In this document: positions 1 through 11,090 of the stretch, one piece after another
How the letters are laid out: every line of letters starts with the position of its first letter
How positions within the stretch are numbered: the first letter of the stretch is position 1
Assembly: GCA_035610365.1 (NCBI GenBank)
Contig: CM069433.1
Coordinates: 129,226,545-129,290,544, forward strand
Length of the DNA stretch: 64,000 nucleotides
From: Aquatica leii
Lineage: Eukaryota > Arthropoda > Insecta > Coleoptera > Lampyridae
Reading direction: 5' to 3'
The notes under the pieces: generated by a model
Database searches by the model: none
Told to the model about the DNA's origin: nothing
What the model saw: the letters and a program-made list of their open reading frames with translations, nothing else
Program-made: the position numbers and the translations under genes

Positions 1-848
1 CGTTTTGTTTTTATAATGCACGCGGCTCATTGAATATAAACAGTCATGTATTTTGTACAACTGTATTAGCAGTTCTGTGTTTTCATGGGCCCATATATTC
101 AATGAACTAAATATGTAACCAAATCGAACTAAATAAACATAAATATGTAAATAACCCCAATACCAACTACGCTACTGCCATATATAAACAAGAAAATTAC
201 TAGAAATTTACGTGATGATCCTCAAAAATAGCACCTGTTTTATATCATCTAGTGAACTCTATTTAGAGTTCACTGATATCATCAAATTCGCATGTAAAAA
301 TTTTAAGGTTACAATATACGTTTATATATTCGTAGTTTGTGAATAGATTAATTTAAATTACATGTAAATTATTATCGTTTATTGCGGTCTTTACAATTAA
401 TAATTTTTTTTTCACTTTGTAATTTCAGGAAAATCAAGCTAGTTTAAAACTACAATAAAATACTGAAACAACATCGAAAATGTTACTGGAAATAATGAGC
501 GCTCTAACAATCAAAATTATTTAATTTGCACAACTAAACCAACAGCCAAACAATACACGCGTTGTAAAGTTTGACATGTTGTTTTTACGCAATTAGGCAC
601 GTATTTTATATAAAAAGAAACTTTATTTTCGAGTGTTTTAGCCTAAAATTAAAAAAATTTGTCGCAAGTCGAAAAATAAGAGATCTCTTAATGCATATAA
701 ATGCAATAAATGTATACGGCACTACTTTTTATTTAGCTGTATGTTAGCTGTAAAATAAAATTCAATAGATTCATATATTGCAACGTTTAGAATTTAATGT
801 ACTACAAACGAGTAGGGCTTAGTTAGTTACAGATTTATATAAGATTAA
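1..848. other. AT-rich spacer, no gene seen
   Basis: I see no open frame with a recognisable domain, no RNA gene and no clear repeat here. The stretch is AT-rich with scattered short palindromes. Confidence 0.5.
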
Positions 849-1433
849 AGGCCGCTTGCAGAAAATTGTAGTAAATTACAGATTTCAAAATCAACGATTA
901 AATCAAATCAAAGATTATCTGAAAACGGATTGCATAAACCATTATGAATCTATGATTACGTAAACGCTGATTTTGTCGAATACGGTTGCGAACCAATTTG
1001 TAATTTTTAAATGCTTACCACTGTGACTTTAGAAAATCAGTAGAATTACTCAAACGTAAATACAGCGTCACTCCATAATAGCAAAGAGGAAAAAGTGTAG
1101 AAATTACTCCGAGTCTGAAAAAACTGTACTTCTTGATATAGTCAAAGAGTAATGGCCGTTTCAAACTAAGCTAGGTTTAACGCTAAACCACCTTAAAACT
1201 GATTTATTTTTATGCACCGTTTCCGAAAATCAATTTAACTAGGTTTAAACTTAAGCTCTAGATATTGGGCGTTTAAATATTTAAACCGTACTTAAATTTG
1301 ACATAACCAAAGGATTCTGTTCATCTCAAATAAAGAAACAACATATAAACTGTGATAAAACATCTATTTCGTTATTTTTTTTTTACTTAACCGGATATAC
1401 ATTTGTGACTATTGTGTAACGTAGTTTAGTATT

Positions 1434-2117
1434 ATGATGGAAATCGAAGATGAAATTTTTATTGACGATGATGGTGAAATCCTAGATATCATAAACTATG
1501 GATTACCAAGAGAAATATATGATAGGTTTAACTACTTTCAAAATATGGACAACTTGACGTTTTTTCAACGATTTCGGCTAACTAAGCCAACTGTATTAAC
1601 AGTTTTGAACCAAATCAAACATCGCCTTGAATTTCCCACCGATTTGTTAGCAAAATAGAATAATACAAATATGGAATAACAAATTTTTAGAAATAACAGC
1701 ATTACTCAATTGTTCAGCACTGCGATTATTATTCTTGTGGTGGACATTAAAATGATATTGCCGACATAATGAGAATGCTTCAGTCCACATTGTCAAGAGT
1801 TGTTTGCAGGGTGTCGGCTGTAATTGCAAAACTATTACCACAGCATATAATATTTCCAAATGCGGAAGAACGTATAAGATAGCAAAGCAATTTTTTTCAA
1901 ATTGCAAAGTTTCCTAAAGTTTTAGGGTGTGTTGATGGTACACACATAAAAATTGTATCTCTAGGTATATAGTATTTGTTTACAATTTTTTTGTTATATT
2001 TTTTTTACATGTGGTGAAGATTCTGAAATATTTCGAAACAGAAAATCGTATTTTTCAATCAACACACAAGTAATCTGCAACAGTCAATTAAAAATTTTAG
2101 ATTTAGTCGCTCGATGG
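1434..2117 (+). pseudogene. HARBI1-like PIF/Harbinger transposase, 5' part
   Basis: The gene starts with an open 74-codon stretch from ATG at 1434. It has an acidic N-terminus and the family pattern of a short charged region followed by an FRLTKPTVLTVL-like segment. Beyond the stop at 1656-1658 the homology continues in other frames: a region like the SRVVCRVSAVIAKLLP block, then GCVDGTHIKI with the first catalytic Asp (about 1925-1950), then a segment reading like FRNRKSYFS and LKILDLVARW (about 2030-2117). Frameshifts and stops make it a relic. The coding trace is cut exactly at 2117 by the gypsy derivative and resumes at 5166 (see 5166-5541). The encoded enzyme would have been a DDE transposase acting with a Myb-like partner, whose relic lies on the opposite strand at 5489-6545. 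Confidence 0.8.
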
Positions 2118-3063
2118 TGTAGCCGCAACTCAGGTAATTTAGGTAAGAGAAGAGCGCGCTAACAAACAATACAAGAAATCAATCAAACAATTAGAAAAAT
2201 TGTCAAAATTGGTCAATTAACTTCTGATGTCAGGGATGCCAAATAGTTTTATTTGAAGACTAAACTATTAAAAGTCTTAATCTGCAATAAAAGTTACACA
2301 ACATAAAATTCATTGAATCACTCTCAAAATATTTAAAATCCTATATTCAAAAACAAAACAAAAACAATAATATAAAATTCGGTAAAGTTACTTAAAACTA
2401 AAAATAGAAGCTTTTGTCATTTAAATGATTCAACTTAAAATTAAGAGAATACCGGTATTTCTTTACATATAGTAAGAAAACAATATTAATATAGTTACTT
2501 TAAATAATTGCAGTATGCAAATATAATTTTGATATTAATTAGAGAAATTTTATCATTTAGTATTTAACAAGTTACGTTAAGATGCAAGTTATTTAACAAG
2601 AAAAAAACTTAAGTTTGTTACTAAGGCAGTTATCAACGAAAATGAAGGTAGAGATAAGGCAACTCACGCATACGGATCAAATTTCCAATTGAATGCAAAG
2701 TTGATGTCCAACGTTGACATTGACGGATAACCTTGGGAAATTTCCCATAAAAAGGATGATGAAAGCGTATTTTCTTTACGAAAATCGATTCGGATCGTTG
2801 GTATTTATTGTATTATGCACATACGAAACCCATTCAAATTATTAAGATAATGATAATTTCGTTAAAGGTAAAATCGGAATCGGTATATAAAAAAAAAAAG
2901 TCTAAAACAAATAGAAACTGGGAATTAGATAAACCCAACAAAATAGAAATAAAAGACATACCTGTATTATTAACACAGACTTTTTTAATAATGTAGATAT
3001 TAGTTAAGATAAAGAAACTACATGACTTCAACAAATGAAGTACTACTTCTGTACTCGTGAGAG
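2118..3063 (-). repeat. Truncated 3' LTR of the deleted gypsy derivative
   Basis: This is colinear with 4105-5045 apart from a 26-bp segment near 2390 that the other LTR lacks, a 6-bp difference near 2990 and a few substitutions. Clear identity stops near 3063, where internal sequence is joined directly to the LTR. The deletion therefore removed the integrase core, the end of pol and the beginning of this LTR. Confidence 0.8.
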
Positions 3064-3919
3064 ACTCAGTACCGAATGACTCTGAGACAGTTTTAAAAAC
3101 TCCAAAATGACCAGAAGTAACTTCGTCATGGAATTCAGAAATAATTTTATTTCTGTTTTCAGTAGGTACGACAATTTTCCAATCAGATAGGTTAGAAACT
3201 ACGTTATGTTTGCGACGCAAATGTTTATATAAAATACCATCCTTTACGGTAAAATCAGGATAACCAGCGGGATTAGATACAACCTTAGATAACATACTTT
3301 TATACCAGTCATCAGGAATTAATTCAAAATTTTGAAGAAGATTAACGGAACAAGAGAGATAAGAAATATTACGAGCTAAACGTAATTCATGAACTTTTTC
3401 TAAAAATTGGATCAAGTTACCTTTACTTGAGGAACCAGAAAACTTCACATTCCATTTACAAACAGGCATACTATATGAATGAGATACGGTAGTTTCTTTA
3501 ATTGAGGTATTTTGTAATTGTGACTCAATGTCGGAGACACTATCCAAACGTAAAAGAAATTCGCCTTCCAAATCAACAAAAGATTCGTTTAATTTAGAGA
3601 CTATATTTTTTCTTTCATCATTTTCGGCAATAATTCGAGAAATTCGGTCGATAACATGAGATAAACGGTACTGCAAACGTTTAACTTCAGGACTTCCAGA
3701 AGAAAAATCAGAAAGACCATAAATTTTCGTAGTTAAATCATTCAGAGAATTAGATACTTCGGAGACATCTTGCTCAACTTTAGATTCATCACTAGATTCG
3801 CGATGCAGAATAGAACGCAACTGTCTACGACGTTGATCCTGAGTAGACAAAGGAGTTTGTCCTCTGATAGAAATTTCATAACTAATTTCTTCAGAAAGTA
3901 AGGCATAGATAAGAGACAT
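2834..3919 (-). pseudogene. Chimeric gag-integrase frame of deleted gypsy derivative
   Basis: A 361-codon open frame starts at 3919. Residues 1 to about 200 look like an insect gypsy gag N-terminus: charged and helical, with an ISYEISIRG-like motif and no zinc knuckle. From about residue 200 it passes directly into the segment that precedes the integrase core in gypsy pol, with DGILYKHLRRKH and a histidine pair EFHDEVTSGHFG. Protease, reverse transcriptase, RNase H and the integrase catalytic core are absent. The last third (about 2834-3060) is LTR sequence read as protein. The clean fusion indicates an internal deletion, not gradual decay. A product is not excluded, since the frame is open, but no catalytic domain is left. 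Confidence 0.75.
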
Positions 3920-4104
3920 TTTAGATAAATAAAGATACGATACGAGATAACGAAAATCAGATATAGAAACGATATTTCTAATCCAAAGGTGTATTCAAAA
4001 CAAAAGAAAAACAATTCGCACAAATTCGTAAACTAAATTATTTTCCATTCAAATTTGTTATTTGATTCGATTTCATTCAGTTCCCCACAAGGGATGCCAA
4101 AAAT

Positions 4105-5165
4105 TGTAGCCGCAACTCAGGTAATTTAGGTAAGAGAAGAGCGCGCTAACAAACAATACAAGAAATCAATCAAACAATTAGAAAAATTGTCAAAATTGGT
4201 CAATTAACTTCTGATGTCAGGGATGCCAAATAGTTTTATTTGAAGACTAAACTATTAAAAGTCTTAATCTGCAATAAAAGTTACACAACATAAAATTCAT
4301 TGAATCACTCTCAAAATATTTAAAATCCTATATTCAAAAACAAAACAAAAACAATAATATAAAATTCGGTAAAGTTGTCATTTAAATGATTAAACTTAAA
4401 ATTAAGAGAATACCGGTATTTCTTTACATATAGTAAGAAAACAATATTAATATAGTTACTTTAAATAATTGCAGTATGCAAATGTAATTTTGATATTAAT
4501 TAGAGAAATTTTATCATTTAGTATTTAACAAGTTACGTTAAGATGCAAGTTATTTAACAAGAAAAAAACTTAAGTTTGTTACTAAGGCAGTTATCAACGA
4601 AAATGAAGTTAGAGATAAGGCAACTCACGCATACGGATCAAATTTCCAATTGAATGCAAAGTTGATGTCCAACGTTGACATTGACGGATAACCTTGGGAA
4701 ATTTCCCATAAAAAGGATGATGAAAGCGTATTTTCTTTACGAAAATCGATTCGGATCGTTGGTATTTATTGTATTATGCACATACCAAACCCATTCAAAT
4801 TATTAAGATAATGATAATTTCGTTAAAGGTAAAATCGGAATCGGTATATAAAAAAAAAAGTCTAAAACAAATAGAAACTGGGAATTAGATAAACCCAACA
4901 AAATAGAAATAAAAGACATACCTGTATTATTAACACAGACTTTTTTAATAAAGATATTGTAGATATTAGTTAAGATAAAGAAACTACATGACTTCAACAA
5001 ATGAAGTACTACTTCTGTACTCGTGAGAATGACTCTCAAGGTTGACAACGCCCTTGAAAAGTAAGAATTCCACAAAATAAAAGTAAAGGAAGGTTTACAC
5101 GCAAATTTAGTTAAACTAATACAGATAATTTAAAATCAAGTAATAACAGTAACGGAAACGTTACA
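4105..5165 (-). repeat. Full 5' LTR of the deleted gypsy derivative
   Basis: This is a 1,061-bp LTR with TG...CA ends (TGTAAC...GCTACA on the minus strand). It abuts the candidate primer-binding site at 4104 downwards. It lacks the 26 bp found in the partner LTR near 2390. Confidence 0.8.
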
Positions 5166-5541
5166 ATGGCCTGGTTCGGTACACGATGCAACTATATATA
5201 TATATATGAATATATTGAATATGGAAAGTTTCACAGTACTATTTTACTCGGTATGTTTCAAATAAATATATAGTGCACAAATTACTGTATAGTTTTTAGG
5301 TGACAGTGGGTATCCATTACGAACCTACTATTTAACTCCTTTAGCTAATCCCGTACGTTTACATAACATTGCAATTGATATGAAAGAAGATGTTCCTCCA
5401 GCACCGTACAATATTAACATAGACGAATTAAATTATTTAATTGAACAGAGACAAATTCCACATTTTTCCACAATAAATGAGAGACCCGTCAATAATTACA
5501 ATTATAGGGAAAATATAAATAATTATTTTTCAAATTTATAA
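5166..5541 (+). pseudogene. HARBI1-like transposase, 3' part, resumed after gypsy insertion
   Basis: Right after the ATGG duplication the sequence reads WPGSVHDATI, the second-Asp block of HARBI1 transposases. It continues the frame that stopped at 2117. After an AT-rich stretch it reads GDSGYPLRTYYLTPLANP, then jumps to VRLHNIAIDM and runs open to TAA at 5539-5541. The block with the last catalytic Glu (usually ...RNVVERCFG...) is missing, so a further internal deletion has occurred. It overlaps the tail of the convergent Myb-like gene. Confidence 0.75.
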
Positions 5542-6545
5542 TAATCATTAATGCGTTAATTTCAATGTAAATATATAAGTAAATTACAATGTAAGAAATT
5601 ATAAAGATTTTTTTTATGGCAATTTCTATATTAAGTAATTCTAATTGTAAGTTTTGTTGCTCTTTCTTAAATGCTGTGTCATCGTCCAGTAGCTTTATTT
5701 GTTTATTTATTAATATCAAACGTTTATTTAGTAATTGATCATAACTTGCAGATACGTCAGAACTTGTTAAAGCCCTTATAGTTGTTGTTGCACGTCGGCG
5801 AGACGTTTGTGCATGTCTCAAAATGCATATACTAAATGTAATTGTACAATCAAAATTCTATTCAGTTATGTTTTTATCTTCTAATCCAACTCTGTCTTCA
5901 TGTAGTTTATCGATATTTAATTCTGGACTGATGTTGTTTTGCAAATCTGATGGAGTATACTTTTCCCAATTACTATGAGATCTCCCATCTCAACCTAAGG
6001 AAATTAAAACTAAAATTACACATTTTCATCAATGATATATATGTAAAACTACCTTACTATTAGAACTACCACCATCTAACTCGTAGTCAATATTTTGTGT
6101 ACTACCTATATCGCTATCAATATTGTTCAATCCGACATTAGTATTTTTATTTAATAATGAATATAGTAGTTTATCGGCTTCTTTTAACTCGCTTTTTGGT
6201 GGTACGTCTCCTCCGGTTTGTAATAATTGTTGTTTATGTTCATCCGTCGATTTTCTGATACATTTTTCCTATTTTCATAATTTTTTTTTAATTTGCCGAA
6301 GTTCTTAAAATGTTATTGGGATTAGTTGCATTAAAATTTTGCTGAATCTTTTTCCATGCTAAATTTTTTTTTGTAATGGAAGCACGATCAGTTTTTTTAT
6401 CTTCAATCACCGTGATGTACTTATCGCAAATAATATTGAATAAATGATTTTTTTCGGCATTGGTAAAATTAGCAGACATACGTTGTTTAGAAAGAGGTTC
6501 TTCTAATCCTGTGTCTTCAAGAAACATTTGAATTGAATCGTCCAT
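5489..6545 (-). pseudogene. Myb/SANT-like partner protein of Harbinger element
   Basis: The frame opens with ATG at 6545 and has an acidic N-terminus. It then reads SANFTNAEKNHLFNIICDKY and LAWKKIQQNFNAT, the helix pattern of the zeste/Myb-like DNA-binding domain found in the second Harbinger protein. That frame breaks near 6288 in an A-run. Homology continues to about 6060 (ELDGGSSNSK), followed by a GT-AG segment of about 58 bp (6052 to 5995) that may be an intron. It then continues with an HSNWEKYTPSDL-like block (about 5970) and a helical, Leu/Lys/Glu-rich C-terminus (about 5815-5600). In this family the partner binds the element ends and carries the transposase to the nucleus. Here it converges on the transposase relic, the usual Harbinger layout. 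Confidence 0.7.
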
Positions 6546-7080
6546 TCTATTAAAATCCTGGTCTACTCTACGTGCATCTTTTCACCGAAGTATATTATCA
6601 ATCTATTTAGTATAATTAAAAAAAACTATGTTTATATCAGAATTAATAAATATAATAAATTATTTGTATAACTGTTGCAAAATAAAGTTCCAATTTTGTC
6701 ACAGCAACTGTTTTTTATTGTAAAATTTAACTTATGTTTGACACCATAAGATGTTCATGGAGTTCAATTTAAAATATTTTTAGTCCCCTTTTTGAACGTA
6801 AATGAAAAAATGCTTGATGGGCGTGTTAAATGGGATCCTTCATATTCTCATTCCTAAATTAAAATATTTTGTGGAATCTGTACACATTTTGAGTTTACAA
6901 TTTTCGCAGTCTGTTGATTTAAATTTTTTTTGCAACAGATCCAGCAACATAAGCAGAAGCAGAAACCCTTTGTTTAATAAAGAATTGACTAAATAAATAA
7001 GACTTTACAATGAAAATATCCAGTTTTTTATAGACGGCTAGCATACATAGTAGTAGGTACTACTGTATGGCTAAAAACTT
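6546..7080. other. Spacer between Harbinger and P-like relics
   Basis: No domain is recognised. A 64-codon + frame at 6802-6996 has no family resemblance that I can see. A short perfect palindrome (AGTAGTA-GG-TACTACT) lies near 7050. Confidence 0.4.
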
Positions 7081-7089
7081 GGGTACAGT

Positions 7090-8312
7090 TTTTGACTCTC
7101 ATTTTTGTGATCTTATTTGGCAAAAATCTTCATCAGTTAATTTATAAAAGTTACTGTAATTTTCCTGATTTCTATCATCTTCATACAATTGCAGTATATG
7201 TGACCATGTGACTACTTTTTCTTTTGTATCTCCGTCAAGCATCAAATGAAGGTCTTTTGTTCGTTTCGTACACCTTTTAATAAACGAGGAAAATCATACA
7301 AGTGAACAATTTCCTCACTATCAATAATCCTTGACTTTGCTTGTTAATATTATTTTTTACAAAAAATTCATTTGTGTCCTTAAAAAGTAAGTTAAAAGCT
7401 GCATGATTAGTAGCACCTTGATCACATTTAGTGGCAATAATATCAAGTCTCGTATTCCTAACTTGTCGTGCCACTTCTCTAAGCAAACGTTTTAAATCTG
7501 CAGTAGAAGCCTTCACAAACAGTTAAACATATAGGTTATTTCCATTTTTTATAGACACGTTTTATAATAAATACGGGAGGGTGGTCAGCAAATAAAGCTT
7601 TTCTAGATAATCCACCTAAATCTACAAACCCTTCTACAAAATCAGATTTTTTATTAGATTTTAATCCTGGCTCTGAAGACATTTCGTCAAAAAGAAGTAT
7701 GTAATATCGAACAATTCTTTTCATATTTTTTTACGGTTTTTTAAGTGTTCAAAAATACTTTTGTTTATACCGCAACCAAAAGGAATTTTATTAAGAACTT
7801 TGGCGAACGTTTTTCTAGAAAGTAAACTAAAAATTTTTGAAATATATCGATAGGCCTTACCACTTTGTTTATACAAAGAAAGGGAAAATACCTTGTCATC
7901 CAAAATAAATTTCCTGCCTCGAGGTTTATACTTCTGTAATCTCTGTTGCGATAAAAAAAATTTAATGTTACTTCATTTATATCTTTTAAAAACCCGAGAG
8001 CTTCACGGTTGTTAGGGGAACCACTAAAATATAGATATTCTTAATTACCAAATTCACATATATTCTGACACTTACGTAGAGGTGAAGTTGTTCTCTTTGT
8101 TGTTGTTTTAATACATTCTGGTATTGTAGCCATTAGCTCAACACCTAGCATACCGGAAATGTTCTCAACACTTTTTGTACCTTCTATGTACAGGTAAAGT
8201 GCTTCCTGTATCATCTAAAATATTGTACTGTTAAACCCAATCTAATAAGTATTGAAAGTTGATTGCTTATACCTAATTTAAGTGTTGCTGGATACGTCTT
8301 TACTGGTTTATT
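7090..8312 (-). pseudogene. P-element-like (THAP9-like) transposase, downstream part
   Basis: Minus-strand fragments occur in the order of the P/THAP9 transposase. About 7990-7735 reads like FILDDKVFSLSLYKQSGKAY and IPFGCGINKSIFEHL. About 7724-7536 has FDEMSSEPGL, with the first acidic residue of the RNase-H-like core, and ADHPPVFIIKRVYKKWK. About 7516-7277 has DLKRLLREV and IIATKCDQGATN, the second core motif. A trace reading EEIVHLYDFPRLLKGVRN continues near 7320-7250. At least three frame changes separate these pieces. Further upstream, about 8215-8060 carries a short open trace starting at an intron-like acceptor. The copia element at 8313 cuts the gene; its upstream part is at 10281-10490. 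Confidence 0.7.
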
Positions 8313-8526
8313 TGTTGATTTTTGTTTTACGCACAGTGGATTTTAATCATAATACCTTATTTCTGATCCTTTTACTTTATTTTACATGAGATTGTTACAA
8401 TGCTGATACACCCTTTTTTATTCTACTTCTATCTCTCTTTTTACTCAAGTAACATTACACGTACATTCTAATCCTATATGTATGCAACTTTAACTACATT
8501 TATGTAACTTTAGCGTATACACAACA
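8313..8526 (-). repeat. 3' LTR of copia element (214 bp)
   Basis: On the minus strand it starts TGTTGTGTATACG and ends CAACA. The first 75 bp repeat at 10206-10280 with two mismatches. The adjacent polypurine tract and target duplication fix both borders. Confidence 0.8.
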
Positions 8527-10207
8527 CCCCTCCTCGCTAAAGTTTCTTAAATCTAAAGACCATCTAAACTTATCGAACAAAACAGCCGGTAAGGCTTTTG
8601 TCAAAATAACAGCTTGCTGATTACAAGATTCGATATAACTTAAACTAATACATTTTTCCTTAACTTGATCACAAACAAAATTGTATTTCAAATCTATGTG
8701 TTTAATTCTCTTATTGTTAGCAGGATTATTTATTAAAGCGATGCAACCCTGATTGTCTTCATAAACGATCAAAGGTTTGAAATTTAACCCAAAATCCTTA
8801 AATAGTTTTAATAGCCATAAGCCTTCACAGACGGCAGTACACAGTGCAACTAGTTCTGCTTCTGTGCTAGACAAACATACACAGTTTTGCTTACGTGTAG
8901 CCCATTTAACGGTATTACCAAATACTTTCAAAACAAACCCAGTCACAGACTTCCTGTCAAGTAAGTCTCCGCCCCAATCTGAATCTACAAAGCATTCTAA
9001 ACTAGCATAATTATTTCGATTGTATACTAATCCTACATTTTCAGTACCTCTTAAATATCTTAAAATACGTTTTAAATAATTGCACAATTCATCAGTCGCC
9101 TTATCTTGATATCTACTAAATACATTCAATAAATAACATATGTCTGGTCTTGTACCAAGCATTAGATACATTAAGCTTCCTATCAATTCTCTATAAGGTT
9201 TCTCGGTTAGTTTACTATTGCTACTGTTCATTTCTAACTTTAGTTTAGGATCAATAGGTATTTGTGAAGGTTTACAATTTTTCATTTGAAAGCGTTTTAA
9301 TACATTTTTAATATATCGTGTTTGACTTATTCTTAAAGTTCCTATTTCACGTTCATATTCAATTTCCAATCCAAGAAAATTCTTAAGACATCCTTTATCA
9401 TTCATCTTAAATTTTATCATTAGTTTTTCTTTTATCGTGTTAATCATTTTTAAATCTGGCCCTGACAAAAGGAACGCCGTTTTTACGTCTAATTGTTGAA
9501 AGTAATATTTAAATTGGTTTCCCATTATTAATAATGATCTGATCGTTGTCATCCTAGCTACAGGTGAATATACATTCTCAAAATCTTTAAATTTTTCTTG
9601 TGCAAATCCTCTAACAACCAATCTCGCTTTATATTTGTTATTTTCATCATTTTCTAAAATTTTGTAATTAAATACCCATTTCCCATGTATCATTTTCTTC
9701 AATTGCTGCTAATTCTCTATCTATCGCTTCTAACCAATATTTCTTATCTTCCCTGTTCTCTAAATCATTAAAATCTTCTGGTACATTTTCGACAAAGCAT
9801 GTTGCATGGAAAGCCGTATATAATTCAAAGTTATTATATCTTGATGGTAATTTAATATTACGTTTAGTTCTCTTATTTTCATCTTCTGAGTCCAACTCTG
9901 TCTCATTTTCTACAGGTTTCGGCTTTTCTTTATTCTTAGTATCATTTCTTCTATTAGTGTCTTCATTATCACTTTGTTCTGATGTTTCTATGTTACTATC
10001 TATACTCATTATTCTTTTCTTAAAATAATATTTGCCTTCGTCAAATTCCACATCTCTAGAAGTTATTATTTTTTGTTTTTCGATATTCCAAAGTCTATAT
10101 CCTGTTGGAGCATAACCCACCATTACGCATTTTTCCGTTTTCGAATCAAATTTGTTTCTAAATTCCTTATGAATGTAACTATACGCTGTACAACCAAATA
10201 TCCTCAC
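8500..10207 (-). pseudogene. Copia pol remnant: integrase tail, partial RT, RNase H
   Basis: From 10207 the frame reads RIFGCTAYSYIHKEFRNK and VMVGYAPTGYRLWN, the typical copia integrase C-terminus. An acidic linker follows, then ENDTWE, where the frame breaks near 9680. The next frame starts KWVFNYKI and YKARLVVRGFAQ, the copia RT entry, and reaches LDVKTAFL. It then jumps to SGPDLKMINTIKEKL, so the RT core with the YVDD active site is missing. The tail is intact: KFFLGLEI-type thumb motif (here NFLGLEIEYE), DICYLLNVFSRY, then RNase H with CFVDSDWGGD, SSTEAELVAL and YEDNQGCI. It ends inside the LTR. No RT activity is possible, although RNase H looks preserved. Confidence 0.85.
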
Positions 10208-10280
10208 ATTACACGTACAGTCTAATCCTATATGTATGCAACTTTAACTACATTTATCTAACTTTAGCGTATACACAACA
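10206..10280 (-). repeat. Truncated 5' LTR of copia element
   Basis: This matches positions 8452-8526 with two mismatches and the CAACA terminus at 10276-10280. The remainder of the LTR, leader, gag and protease are gone. Confidence 0.75.
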
Positions 10281-10490
10281 TTATTGAGTTTCCGATTCAC
10301 AATTGCCCAAGAGGGACCTGCTGCAATATTCCTTTCATGCAGAATTTCTAAGAATGAAAAGTTTTTGTTCTAAGTTAATCTAGTACAAATAACAAATATT
10401 TCACCTTGTGAGGTGTTCGGAATTTATACTCTTGTGGTGGGTAACTAAATGAATTTTCATCAGCAGTTTTAAAATTTATATTTATTTATC
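10281..10490 (-). pseudogene. P-element-like gene, upstream part
   Basis: The minus-strand trace reads ADENSFSYPPQEYKFRTP (about 10460-10410). After a possible small intron (GTGAAA...TTCTTAG, about 10406-10350) it reads LHERNIAAGPSWAIVNRKLN and ends at the TTATT duplication. Across the copia insertion the frame continues as KPVKTYPATLKL at about 8308-8270. I do not recognise this segment by itself. It is assigned to the P-like gene because it is on the same strand and directly contiguous once the copia element is ignored. Confidence 0.45.
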
Positions 10491-11085
10491 ATAATAATAT
10501 TTTTAAAAAATTGCATTGCATCAATTAATGAGTACTGACTAAAAGTTTATTAAATACGAAATATCAAAATCAATTTAAAGTACCAAATTGCATATTGCTT
10601 TTGAGATGATCCAATTTAAATTTAAGTAGCTTCACGGTCACAGCCACTTTGAAATATAAATATGTACTTTTAGTTTGCATGTTTTAGTTTTTAATGTGAG
10701 TGAGGTACGTGTTTTGCAATTAAACGTGTAAATTTACAGTTGGCAGAGAATATTTTTTTAATTTTCCTGCAGTATCAATACAAATATTCACAAATCATTT
10801 TGGCATACTCGATAATGTTTGAGTTTAGAATAACTTAAATTGAATAACTTTTCATTATTCATTCGTTTAACCAAATCTCTTGGATCCGTTTCTCGGAAGA
10901 AATCGATTACCAAAAATGTGTTTATTATAAAAGTTGTAATTAAAACAAACAACTGGCATTACCGGTTGTAACCTTAACATTCTGGTACACAGCACGGTTT
11001 CATGATGTATATATAATTAACACACAAAATGTTTTCAGACACATTCCCATTTTTATACAAGGAAATCTATTTTCTAGGACTCCAA
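10491..11085. other. AT-rich spacer
   Basis: No coding trace was recognised between the P-like and the second Harbinger-like relics. Confidence 0.4.
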
Positions 11086-11090
11086 AACAC

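Larger units (their letters stand above)
2118..5165 (-). mobile_element. Internally deleted Ty3/gypsy derivative with two LTRs
   Basis: The element runs on the minus strand, begins TGTAAC at 5165 and ends GGCTACA at 2118. ATGG repeats directly outside both ends (2114-2117 and 5166-5169). The full LTR is 4105-5165; the other copy, 2118 to about 3063, has lost its far end. Between them is one chimeric frame made of gag start plus integrase zinc-finger region, so most of gag and pol is missing. Next to the full LTR (minus strand) stands TGGCATCCCTTGTGGGG, a likely primer-binding site. The LTRs differ by a handful of substitutions and a 26-bp indel near 2390, so it is not brand new. It could have moved only with help from a complete relative. 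Confidence 0.85.
8313..10280 (-). mobile_element. Deleted Ty1/copia retrotransposon, TSD TTATT
   Basis: The minus-strand element has perfect 5-bp inverted ends (TGTTG...CAACA) and a 5-bp direct duplication TTATT (8308-8312, 10281-10285). The 3' LTR is 8313-8526. A GAGGAGGGG polypurine tract (8527-8535, minus strand) touches it. At the 5' side only 75 bp of LTR remain (10206-10280), joined directly to integrase C-terminal sequence, so gag, protease and most of integrase are deleted. It landed in the P-like transposase gene, whose coding trace continues on both sides. Confidence 0.85.

Noticed and set aside
6802-6996. 64-codon + frame
   Set aside because: No domain, no neighbour context, composition like the surrounding spacer.
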